Positions 29,963 to 37,735 of a stretch of 37,735 nt of DNA are shown here, piece by piece. This DNA comes from Amoebophrya sp. AT5.2 (lineage: Eukaryota; Sar; Dinophyceae; Syndiniales; Amoebophryaceae): assembly GCA_005223375.1 (NCBI GenBank), contig RXOD01003914.1, positions 1-37,735 of the forward strand. Reading direction: 5' to 3'. The stretch's first letter is position 1. Every line of letters starts with the position of its first letter. The position numbers and the translations under genes are program-made. The notes beneath the pieces are model-generated. The model searched no databases. It was not told the DNA's origin and was given only the letters and a program-made list of their open reading frames with translations.

Positions 29963-30934
29963 ATGCTGTGCGGGGGCGTTCAACTCGTTCTTGTGTGGAT
30001 CGCGAAGGAGAAAGGCCAGCTGCAGCGTGAAAGCGTGCCGACTTATTTATCTGCAGAGCCTTTGGAGGTCAAAACGCATCCCGAAGACCTGCAAGATGAA
30101 AAGCTGTACCGCCTCGAGCTCCAGATGTGCCCGGGCAGCAGGACCGCCACACTGCACGGCCTCTGGCCGCTGTGGAACAACAACGAGTTGTGCGAGGGAC
30201 CGCCCTTTATTGAGGGCGTGTCCCAGATTCGCGATCTGCTGCCCGAACTCGTGAGCATGTGGCCGTCGTGTCAGCCACATGCTCGCGAGTTCGGGAGGCG
30301 CGACAGCAGGGGTACCAGCCTCCTGGAGCGGGGGACCACCAGCAAGGTGACCACCCTGGAGCAGGGGATTCAGGCGTATCAGTGGTTCTGGCGGTACGAG
30401 TACAACAAGCACGGTAAGTGCGCGGTGGAGGAGTTATTTCGGTTTGTTCCCGAGAAGCGATACACGGAAGGGGTGCACGCGTACTTCGAGAAGTCGTTGG
30501 AACTGGCCAAAAAGTTCGCCCCGCGCTGCCAGGAACGCCTCACAAGGAGGAACACGTGCCACTTCTGCTTGAAGGCGGACGACTTCAGCGAAACAGCCTG
30601 CCCGGGCTTTTCGGGACCGCTCAGGATAAAGCGGCAGCGAAACAGCCTGCCCGCACAGGATAAAGCGGCAGCGAGGGTCCAAGTAGCCTGGCGCGGCTTT
30701 CTCGCACGGAAACTAGCATTGGAGGCGAAAGGAGCACCGGCAGAGGCGGAAGCGGCCAAAGCACGAGCAAAGGCCAGACCACGGGTGGAAGCACAAGCAC
30801 GACGAAAAATGGCAGCAAAGATCCAAGCAGCCATGCGCAAAAGATGGGCCGCACGAGCGCGTGCCATTGCTCAAGCAGAAGAAAAAGATGCAGAGGAGAA
30901 CGATGGAGAAGATGACAGTAACATATCCATCTGA
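29963..30934 (+). CDS. RNase T2 family protein fused to IQ motifs, probable retrogene
   Basis: This is 323 residues from ATG 29963 to TGA. The RNase T2 signatures are LYRLELQMCPGS, then CAS I TLHGLWP (His65), then CAS II FWRYEYNKHGKC (142-153, with Glu146 and His150). The residue before Glu146, usually His, is Tyr145; the three central catalytic residues are kept, so activity is plausible. T2 enzymes cut RNA at single-stranded sites through a 2',3'-cyclic phosphate and usually work in secretory or lysosomal compartments. The N-terminus has only a short hydrophobic stretch (VQLVLVWIA), so a signal peptide is doubtful. After ~230 come two IQ calmodulin-binding motifs, VQVAWRGFLARK (239-250) and IQAAMRKRWAARA (from 287), in an Ala/Lys/Arg helix with an acidic tail. 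I know of no such fusion in this family. It is single-exon and follows a leader relic. Confidence 0.75.
   Translation: MLCGGVQLVLVWIAKEKGQLQRESVPTYLSAEPLEVKTHPEDLQDEKLYRLELQMCPGSRTATLHGLWPLWNNNELCEGPPFIEGVSQIRDLLPELVSMWPSCQPHAREFGRRDSRGTSLLERGTTSKVTTLEQGIQAYQWFWRYEYNKHGKCAVEELFRFVPEKRYTEGVHAYFEKSLELAKKFAPRCQERLTRRNTCHFCLKADDFSETACPGFSGPLRIKRQRNSLPAQDKAAARVQVAWRGFLARKLALEAKGAPAEAEAAKARAKARPRVEAQARRKMAAKIQAAMRKRWAARARAIAQAEEKDAEENDGEDDSNISI
30242..30295. repeat. 21-bp inverted repeat inside the RNase T2 coding region
   Basis: The left arm 30242-30262 and right arm 30275-30295 are complementary at 20 of 21 positions, with the remaining pair a G-U wobble in RNA. The loop is 12 bases. It lies between the HGLWP and KHG motifs and encodes MWPSCQPHAREFGRR. 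Confidence 0.9.
30586..30674 (+). repeat. Overlapping tandem duplication before the IQ tail
   Basis: CAGCGAAACAGCCTGCCCG occurs at 30586-30604 and 30635-30653, and CAGGATAAAGCGGCAGCGA at 30622-30640 and 30656-30674. The offsets (49 and 34 bases) are both one more than a multiple of three, so each copy is read in a different frame. Confidence 0.85.
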
Positions 30935-30984
30935 CTTATGGCCCCGCCATAAGTCGTCCGGCCACCTGGCTGGCCGGACGACTT
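30933..30984. promoter_or_regulatory. Two overlapping, mutually exclusive hairpins at the stop codon
   Basis: Stem 1 pairs GACTTATGGC (30933-30942) with GCCATAAGTC (30946-30955) around a CCC loop. Stem 2 pairs AAGTCGTCCGGCCA (30951-30964) with TGGCCGGACGACTT (30971-30984) around a 6-base loop. Both are perfect and share AAGTC, so only one can form fully at a time. Stem 1 includes the last two bases of the RNase T2 stop codon. A 3'-end or RNA-stability role is inference. Confidence 0.7.
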
Positions 30985-32578
30985 CTGACCATGTCCGGGG
31001 CCGCCAAGTGGTCCGGGCGCGTCCAAGTGCCCCGAATCCGGCCCGCGCGCTACCGCGCCCATCTCGAGCCAGCTGCGCTACCGAGGACACACGACACGGT
31101 TCGCGCTGCCGAGTTCGCAACCGAGTGAAGGGAAAGGCCAGACGAAGGGGACAACGGCGGATGTTGACTTTAATGCCCTATGATAGCAGTTCGATGGATG
31201 ATGGCGGAAGTAACTTCTGCGGTTTCTGCAAAACGTAATTTTGAGATGATGCAATGGCAAGTGTAACAAAAGCGTAGAATCTAGTCGTAAGAAGAACCAC
31301 TGACTTTTGTTTCCGTTCCTTGGCTTACAGTTCCTAGATATCAGAACCTTCCAAACACCTATAAATTCTTCAATCTTTTCAGGACTTTCATTTAATCATC
31401 GCGTGTTGAGTCAAGTAAATACTCCAGGCAAAATTTTCTTTTCTAAGTCCGATAGGCAACGGTTTTTCTGTGCTCTTTCGCTACGATGCCTCCTGTTACA
31501 GTTTTGAGCTCATTCAATTTTGTGTACTCTTCGTGCGTGATCGTTGTATTTTTACAGAGACGGGGTCACGTTTAGCAATAAACTTTTTCGTGCTCTTCTC
31601 TTCTCGTCTAGCGTCTGACCGCGACAAACAAACAAAAAAATCTTCATCCACACCTGTATGCGCGTGGAATTGTAGTGGATATGTAGTGGCACGACAAAGG
31701 AGCGGACCGCGATAAGGCGCGGGGCGCTCAAAGTGCGTCTCGGTAGATCCCCCGGCGGATATCGCACCTGATGAAAGTAATGGCAGCCAGAACGAACCGA
31801 TTGCGACAAGCTCTCGCTGCGTCTTAGATTTTTCCGATGGTCTTGCTTCACGAAAAACAAAAAATTCTGCATCTTCTGCTCCAAGGAATTCCGCGTGCGC
31901 AAATGGCTTCCTCGATTGGCGCAGTGACCGCATGTAGCCACTTTTCCAAGCTCGACGCACGTTACGGCGGAGGTAGAGAGCACCGACGAAGCAAAAGAGA
32001 CGATGCAAAAGAACCGCGGGGCCAGGGAGAGCCAGGACAGCGACGCTGCTTATTTTGTTTACAGTTGTTCGACGTATCACGGACCCGGTTCGGCCGTTTC
32101 GGTGATAACGCGTGAGGGCGTGGAGTAGCCCACTCTACGGCTCAGCAGCATTATTGTACTCCAAGCGCACTGACTCAGTTAAGGTCGTAGCTTTCCGCCT
32201 TTCGAGGCCTCTCGTTCTGCTTTGGTTCTCAGTCCACCGCTGCGCTCCCACGGCAGCATAGCTACGTACTGGGCGTTGTCCCTAAGACCGCCGCCGCGGT
32301 GTTTCAGACGGCAACATGCGGCACCTCTCCCAACTGGGATGGATGGAAGCCTTGGCTGATTGACCGACCTGCTATGTGCATCATAATGCTCCGCTTTCGT
32401 CGTTGTGGTCGTGATTTCAATGTTTGTGTGCAGCTGGTGTCGACAACGAGAACGACATTGTTGAACTAGTAGGAAAGGTGGACGAGGAGGTTTACGTAGA
32501 CGTAGACGACTACCACCTAAGCGAACCAAGAAATCAGGGCTACGAATAACACAAACCTAACGATCCGGATAAAGATTG
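30985..32578. other. Intergenic, no gene seen
   Basis: About 1.6 kb. It holds several unconvincing frames, the longest antisense at 31514-32080 (188 codons, no recognisable domain). The part after 31240 is A/T-rich. No RNA gene is visible. Confidence 0.5.
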
Positions 32579-33733
32579 ATGGCAGTTTTTTCCACTGAGC
32601 AGCGTTCTGTTCGTTTCGGGTTTCGGCACAGCGATTCTGCTGCTGATGCTGAAGGCCAGCCGAACGGTCGGCACGATGCTGCCGACGAATTTTCCTCTGA
32701 CGACGAGCTCTACGATTGCGAGCTAGGCGGAAAGCACGCGAACCAGAAAAGCCTTTCAGGTCGGGGCCCCGAGCGCTTCCGCTACGACGACCAGCTCTAT
32801 CTCAGCCGCCCCTATGCAATGAGCCAGGGCGAGATCCCAGTTTTGAAGATGACATCGAAATTGAAAGAACAAGCAGACGAACTCTCCATGATCAAGAAGA
32901 ACAAGATGAAAACCAAAGAAAACAGCTGCGTACAACAAGTTTTCAGCAGCAGCAAGAATGAATTGGTAGTAGTAGACGACGACTATGAGGAGGGACCGAC
33001 TACATTCAATCTCTCGACAACAATACTAGCGACCCGAGCAACGAGAACTACGGCGGGCTGCCTGTGGTCCTTCAGGAGTCCTTCGGCCTGGCCGCGCCTC
33101 TTCAGCAATCCGACCTCGTGGTTTTTGTCGCCATCCGGGTGCAAAACCGACGGAGCGGGGGCTGACGCATCAACCACCACACCGAGAACCACAATCTGCG
33201 GCACTTTCGAAGAAACACCTCCTCCCGAAGTAGATTCTGCCAGTTCTGCCCCGGTCTCGCCCCTTTTCAGATCCAACGAAAAAACATCGTCAGCCACTTC
33301 ACCGGCACGACCACCCCCGAAGCTGTATGCCGACTCCATGTCGAACCTCCTCTTCTGTTCGTCTTCTAGAGGGGCTGGGAGCTTCCAGACACACAAACAA
33401 GACGACGAGACGTCCGGCTACCTGGAAGACTCAGACGCCGAGGAATACGACTCGGATGTCGAAGCGACGGCGGTGCAGCTGGACACAGCGACGAGTGCAA
33501 CATCTCCCCGAGGAGGTTCTTGCGGTTTGAACCGTGGCCGCCCACTGACACGGTTGCTTTCTGCTGCATCGCCGGCCCGATGGTGCTTCGGGTTGGCGGT
33601 GGTGGTCTTACTGTTCATGTATGGAGGACACGCACCGTCGTCGTCGTCGCAGCTGGGAATGAAGATGGTACCGGAAAACACGTGCCCAGCGGGACTGGTG
33701 AAAGCAGGATGCGGAGGACAGGGCGGAATCTGA
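32579..33733 (+). CDS. Single-pass membrane protein, unrecognised
   Basis: I start at ATG 32579 (MAVFSTEQRSVRFGF), 384 residues to TGA. The body is polar and acidic with Asp/Ser clusters (DEFSSDDELYDCE, DSDAEEYDSDVEA) and no clear fold. One hydrophobic segment, WCFGLAVVVLLFMYGG (about 335-350), lies near the C-terminus, preceded by Arg residues and followed by a short Cys/Gly tail. There is no N-terminal signal peptide, so a tail-anchored or signal-anchored protein with a cytosolic N-terminus is likely. Codon bias in the middle (after ~130) is less even than in neighbouring genes, so an undetected intron is possible. Function unknown. Confidence 0.6.
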   Translation: MAVFSTEQRSVRFGFRHSDSAADAEGQPNGRHDAADEFSSDDELYDCELGGKHANQKSLSGRGPERFRYDDQLYLSRPYAMSQGEIPVLKMTSKLKEQADELSMIKKNKMKTKENSCVQQVFSSSKNELVVVDDDYEEGPTTFNLSTTILATRATRTTAGCLWSFRSPSAWPRLFSNPTSWFLSPSGCKTDGAGADASTTTPRTTICGTFEETPPPEVDSASSAPVSPLFRSNEKTSSATSPARPPPKLYADSMSNLLFCSSSRGAGSFQTHKQDDETSGYLEDSDAEEYDSDVEATAVQLDTATSATSPRGGSCGLNRGRPLTRLLSAASPARWCFGLAVVVLLFMYGGHAPSSSSQLGMKMVPENTCPAGLVKAGCGGQGGI

Positions 33734-34359
33734 ATGAATACTCCACGGTTTTTGGAGACATTTTTTTTTGCGACATGGAAGAAAAATAACGAACAGCGAG
33801 TCGGGCACTGGAAAAGACTCATACTTGCACATTCTTGCGAAGGATTTCGGGAAATCAAACATAAACCCTCCATACTCAATGAGATTTGAAATACGTCATC
33901 GGTGACACCGAAGGGGTTCTAGGGTGTCATGCCGTGGGCGGTTCCCCGGTGCCCGAAGAAGAACAATGTGTAGTTTTCGTCTTGAGGCAATGCACTACAT
34001 ATAGCAATTTTATAGTTTTTTGTTTTTCGAAACCGGCAACGAATACGTGGACCAACAACTTCATGGGGAATTGAATTGTGCCTGGCATCGGCCATCCTTT
34101 TTCGAGCAGTCTGACAGAAACAAAGTGTTCGCTCACACCGCGTCAAATCGTGCTTGCGCTCCTCGCCGGATAGACGGATACCGTGTGCCCGATGGATTAT
34201 TCCGCTGACGCGGGGAGCCACATCAGATCTCTGCGCTGGCGATCATTCGGGCGCACATGCGAGCCTAAAAAACTGGAAGGGCGACAAGGTCAAGGAGAAG
34301 CAGTAGGACTTTCTCGTTTATTTACTTCCCAACTGTCGCACGACTAGGCGCACCAGACC
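33734..34359. other. Intergenic, no gene seen
   Basis: 626 bases. A TGACACC/GGTGTCA inverted pair (13-base loop) lies near 33903-33929. No exon or RNA gene is visible. Confidence 0.5.
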
Positions 34360-36651
34360 ATGCGCCGTCTTTCGGCTTTGTCGGACTTCCGCGCAGCAGT
34401 CGCGATTCCGTCCCGTCACGGCGCGGGCAACGTCCGGCCGTTCTCGTCTCTCGCCGTGAATGCGACTGCAGAAGATCGAGAACGCGTACCGTCGCAGCCT
34501 TCTCCTGCTTTAATAAGTTCCAGTCCAGTACCAGTTGTTTCAGATTTTGATCTGTCGAGCTGGATAAGAGCTCTAGTCGCGGCGGGCCGCTTGGGACGGC
34601 GAGAAGAGTGCCTCAAATTGCTCGCGTCGTGGACGGAGGGCGACCATCTCCCCCAGGAGAAGCTGAACGATCTGTCCTCCTTCGACTTGTCGCTGACGCT
34701 CTGGGCCGTGGCCAAGGGCTGCTGCTACGCGGCCGCCCGGGAAGGCGTCGGCGAGGCGGCACGACGCGGCGGTACAACTTCCATCACTGCAGCAGCTCAC
34801 GGTGAAGACCACAGCTCTAATCTTATGAAGAGGACGAATGGCAAAAGTTTTTCATCATCGCCTCCACTGCTCGCGTCCTTTTTCCGCGCCGCGACGGGCC
34901 ACCTGCTGCGCGACCTGACGAAAAACGGCACAGCGTACTCGACCGAGTCGCTCTCGCAAATACTGTACGCATACGGGCTGTACGAAAGTGCGGGTCTGGC
35001 CGAAGCGGGGGAGGCGGGCGCGCGGCGGAATTCTTTGTTTGTGCTGCTCGCGTTGGAGCTCGCAACGAAACGCCGCGTCTGGAACGACGAAGACTCGGAC
35101 CGGACGATCCCGACGATCTTCGGCACGCTCGCCGACCACTTCCTCCTGAACTGCAACGGGCGATCTGGGGACCGACGGGCGCTACCGGAGCAGCGGTTGC
35201 CCGTGGTGGCTCGGTTGGTCGAGAAGCTCTTCGTGATGATGCAGGAAGATCCTCGAGACAGTCATCCACTTCTTCAAGGTCCTCGTCAGGGTGCTGGTGA
35301 GATAACTACGGTAAAAAAAACTTCCCACGCGACAAAGATCCGGTCGAACGTGTGGTCGCTCGCCGTACTAGCGAATGCGTTGAGCCGGATCACGTTGCTG
35401 TACCCCGTGAACGACCGGACTGGACTCCAACTGCGAAAGTTGCAGGTCGGCGTGTGGCAAAGCATCGTGGAGGCGGAGGGGAATCATTATACCAAGAGGG
35501 ATAGTACGAAGAAGACCGTCGAGATGAACAGTTGTGAGGGCGATGCACGACCCGAAACCGAACGCGAACTGCAACTTGGGGTCCCCGAGCTGCGCACGCT
35601 GCTTGCAGCCGTGTCGCGGACGCGGCGCATGACGGATCAGGGAGCAGGCTCCAGTGCGGACGCCGGAAGGTTTCTGCGGTTCCTCGCGCGGAAGATTCAC
35701 GAGTGCCTGCGTCGTGGTTGCACTAGTGGAGCAGGAGCGTCCGCAGTAGCGAACCTCGCGGCGCTTTCCGCGTACACGTTTGCGCAGTGCCGGTTTCACC
35801 CCGGAGACGCGGTTCTGGAAGCCTGCAGCAGCGTCGATTTTCCGGTATCCGCGGACCGCGATTTCGCGTCGCTGATTTTCGGCTTCGCAGTGCTCAACTA
35901 CGACGGCTTCCGCCCCGAGCGCCACCGCGACGTGGTGAAGGGGATGGCCGCCAAAGCGAGAGCGAACAGGTCGAGCCAACTCCAGGACCGAAACGCGGCC
36001 TGTGCAGTGTGGTCACTGTGTGCTCTGGAGCACTACGAAGTCGCGCGCGGCCTGTACAACGCAGCGTTTGAGATGCAACATTCCGGGAAAACAATAGATC
36101 TCCCCGATACGGAGAAGGGGCAGCTCGCGTATGCGCGACTTTGCTTCAGACTGTTTTGCCGCACACCAGCTGGCTCAGCGTCGAGCTCGGTGTCCTCGGC
36201 GGCTGTTGATGATGCGGACAATAGGCCGGATTGTACGACGTCCAGAGCGGTCGGTACGACCCCGCCGCAGAGCACGCAAATGCACTCGCAGATCTTTTCT
36301 GCCGTGAAGCAGATTTGGCCCGAAGCGCTGTGCGAGGGCGTTCTGCCGGGGAGCGACGGGCTGCTGCTGGTGGATATCATGCTTCCCAAGCTGAGGGTCG
36401 CGGTCGAAGTCGACGGACGGCGACACTTTCTGACGGGAAGAGAAGAAGCGGTAGAAGAGGACGTTGTGTCGCGTATGATCGACGGACCCACGTCGCTGAA
36501 GCACCGGCTGATCCGGAAATTGGGCTGGCGGCTAGTCGTGGTCACCGCGGAAGAATGGAAAGTGGCGGTCGGGCTGACCGAGGAAGCGAAAAAGAAATTC
36601 GTGCGAGAAAAAATCTTCGCCATTGGTGCCGGCGAAGCTGCGCGAGCCTGA
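34360..36651 (+). CDS. RAP-domain RNA-binding protein, probably mitochondrial
   Basis: This is 763 residues from ATG 34360 to TGA, one exon. The N-terminus (MRRLSALSDFRAAVAIPSRH) is Arg/Ala/Ser-rich without acids, like a mitochondrial targeting peptide. The middle has repeated alpha-helical pairs (KIRSNVWSLAVLANALSRI; SAVANLAALSAYTFAQCRF; ASLIFGFAVLNYDGF; NAACAVWSLCALEHYE), typical of the FASTK/OPR-like helical repeats found before RAP domains. The C-terminal RAP domain (about 676-745) has the core LRVAVEVDGRRHF, then TSLKHRLIRKLGWRLVVVTAEEW. RAP proteins are abundant in alveolates and usually process or stabilise organellar RNA, often fragmented mitochondrial rRNA; which RNA this one binds is not visible. 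The RAP fold is related to very-short-patch-repair-type nucleases but usually lacks activity. Confidence 0.85.
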   Translation: MRRLSALSDFRAAVAIPSRHGAGNVRPFSSLAVNATAEDRERVPSQPSPALISSSPVPVVSDFDLSSWIRALVAAGRLGRREECLKLLASWTEGDHLPQEKLNDLSSFDLSLTLWAVAKGCCYAAAREGVGEAARRGGTTSITAAAHGEDHSSNLMKRTNGKSFSSSPPLLASFFRAATGHLLRDLTKNGTAYSTESLSQILYAYGLYESAGLAEAGEAGARRNSLFVLLALELATKRRVWNDEDSDRTIPTIFGTLADHFLLNCNGRSGDRRALPEQRLPVVARLVEKLFVMMQEDPRDSHPLLQGPRQGAGEITTVKKTSHATKIRSNVWSLAVLANALSRITLLYPVNDRTGLQLRKLQVGVWQSIVEAEGNHYTKRDSTKKTVEMNSCEGDARPETERELQLGVPELRTLLAAVSRTRRMTDQGAGSSADAGRFLRFLARKIHECLRRGCTSGAGASAVANLAALSAYTFAQCRFHPGDAVLEACSSVDFPVSADRDFASLIFGFAVLNYDGFRPERHRDVVKGMAAKARANRSSQLQDRNAACAVWSLCALEHYEVARGLYNAAFEMQHSGKTIDLPDTEKGQLAYARLCFRLFCRTPAGSASSSVSSAAVDDADNRPDCTTSRAVGTTPPQSTQMHSQIFSAVKQIWPEALCEGVLPGSDGLLLVDIMLPKLRVAVEVDGRRHFLTGREEAVEEDVVSRMIDGPTSLKHRLIRKLGWRLVVVTAEEWKVAVGLTEEAKKKFVREKIFAIGAGEAARA

Positions 36652-37423
36652 GATTGCCGGCCATAAAGTGGGAACTGCCACTGGGGCAGTAGACATTCAC
36701 GCACCAAGAACCGTTTCTCGTTTTCCTGTGCAGCAGCAAACTAGCATTTGCTGCTGTGAGGCATGAATCAGTTTCGTTCACGAAATGCATCTTCATGGTA
36801 CAACTACAACATCGCGCACGCATCATGACACGCGACCATATTCATCAAGAAGTGCTGGCGCACAGATGCCAACTGAAAGTGGTGCTGTTCGTCTCGATTA
36901 TATTCGAAATGTCGTTTGTTGCAGGGGTGCACGTGGCGGACGTTTCGATGGATCGCAGAGAAGGATCAAATTTTGCTGTGAGTGCAGACGTCGATGTTTT
37001 TTTTATGTCGTGGCGCGAGCGATCGCTACCAAATGAATTTGAATCAATCGGATCATCTAAGTTTTCAGAGTTTTCTTGTGTAGCCTTTTGGACAAGCCGA
37101 CTCCTCTGCTTCTGCAATAAGCTTCTTACGTGCCACCGATCTCGATTTCGGCCACATGCGCGCGTGAAGTTGATCACCTGTAATACTGAGTCCAGCATCT
37201 TCCATCCCCATCCGCTTTAGTTTGTTCAGTAAGTCTGGAAAGTCGTCTCAGTCTCAGTCCCACTCTATTTAGTCTGTTCGTGGTCATCGGTCTCCTTTTT
37301 ACTTTCATTTTCCGTGCTACCTTCGAAAGCCGGTTGCGACGTACTTGAAAGAATTCATTTCCATCCAGCAACTTCGTACGACTTTATCGATTTTGCACTA
37401 CGCGAACGCGCTGGGAACAAGAT
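36652..37423. other. Intergenic, no gene seen
   Basis: 772 bases. A 154-codon frame at 36756-37220 has no recognisable features. GTAGCCTTTTGGACAAG at 37080-37096 resembles a gapped, degraded leader relic about 330 bases before the next gene, but is not certain. Confidence 0.5.
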
Positions 37424-37735
37424 ATGTGGGAGTGTCCCGTTTGCACGCTGTTGAACGAGGACCACCGATCCTCGTGTGACGTGTGCGAGACGCCGCGGCC
37501 GGCGCCGGTGCTGCGACTGGGCGCAAATCCGCCGACTTCTGCCGATGGTGCGGCACCGGCGGCTCCTCCGGCGAGCAGTAAAGCAGCTACTCTGGCGCTC
37601 CGCACGCCTCCGAGTGAACGCCACGAGCGCGCCAACGGAACAGGCGAGCTCCATGGTAGTGCTGCAGTAGGGGTGGCGACGGGTACTGTGCCCGGAGCGG
37701 TAGCTTTTTCGACCGCAAGAACAGCGGCTGCGACC
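37424..37735 (+). CDS. RanBP2-type zinc-finger protein, 3' partial
   Basis: The frame runs from ATG 37424 to the window end without a stop (104 residues). The first residues are a textbook RanBP2-type finger: W-x-C-x2-C-x3-N-x6-C-x2-C, with Trp2, Cys4, Cys7, Asn11, Cys18 and Cys21 (MWECPVCTLLNEDHRSSCDV, then CETPRP). Such fingers bind ubiquitin or single-stranded RNA. The Trp-Asn pair is the conserved scaffold of the fold; the Thr-Phe pair needed for ubiquitin binding is not evident at the usual place. The remainder is Ala/Pro/Gly/Thr low complexity. The rest of the gene lies beyond the window. Confidence 0.75.
   Translation, partial: MWECPVCTLLNEDHRSSCDVCETPRPAPVLRLGANPPTSADGAAPAAPPASSKAATLALRTPPSERHERANGTGELHGSAAVGVATGTVPGAVAFSTARTAAAT

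Noticed and set aside
30861..30875. Leader-like string GTGCCATTGCTCAAG in the IQ tail
   Set aside because: It lacks several core bases and lies within a coherent coding helix, so it is most likely coincidence.
31514..32080. Antisense 188-codon frame in the gap after the RNase gene
   Set aside because: No recognisable domain, no orientation agreement with neighbours, and uneven codon use.
36756..37220. 154-codon sense frame before the RanBP2 gene
   Set aside because: A/T-rich with no domain or coding-like composition.

Overview
This window looks like nuclear DNA of a dinoflagellate. The strongest evidence is a sequence at 17470-17491 that matches the conserved dinoflagellate spliced leader (core GTAGCCATTTTGGCTCAAG) at 21 of 22 positions, sitting in genomic DNA just upstream of an intronless gene. 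A weaker copy (19 of 22) lies at 29891-29912, ahead of a second intronless gene. Genomic leader relics of this kind are known in dinoflagellates as marks of genes re-inserted from mature, trans-spliced mRNA. Other traits agree: every supported gene is on the + strand, the few introns are short GT-AG introns (mostly with AG|GT at the donor), coding regions are GC-rich with low-complexity Ala/Ser/Gly/Pro tracts, and a RAP-domain protein (a family expanded in alveolates) is present. All three standard stop codons end genes here. The compact, intron-poor layout could fit a syndinian (Amoebophrya/Hematodinium-like) lineage, but I cannot fix the genus.

Layout. 1-1821: 3' part of a low-complexity basic protein. 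2493-4172: three-exon gene with a ricin-B-like beta-trefoil. 4359-5423: tandem CCCH zinc-finger protein. 6741-8528: unrecognised protein with a four-cysteine zinc-site candidate. 8911-10227: HAD hydrolase of the Swiss-Army-Knife RNA-repair type with a long charged insert. 10721-12097: J-domain-like protein. 12912-16941: two-exon membrane alpha/beta hydrolase. 17346-19011: a probable retrogene (integrase-repeat domain plus PD-(D/E)XK-like domain) flanked by imperfect direct repeats. 19662-29335: three-exon VPS8-like CORVET subunit whose last intron has swollen to 1.6 kb with direct and inverted copies of its own exon/intron boundary. 29891-30934: probable retrogene encoding an RNase T2 fused to calmodulin-type IQ motifs, with strong hairpins. 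32579-33733: single-pass membrane protein. 34360-36651: RAP-domain protein, probably mitochondrial. 37424-end: start of a RanBP2-type zinc-finger protein.

The genes do not form one pathway. They look like independent housekeeping, regulatory and accessory genes in a one-direction array. The most novel material is the pair of leader-tagged retrogenes, the RNase T2-IQ fusion, the self-duplicated VPS8 intron, and the 11-residue amphipathic repeats inside VPS8. Exon joins were deduced from reading-frame continuity and splice motifs only, with no transcript data.
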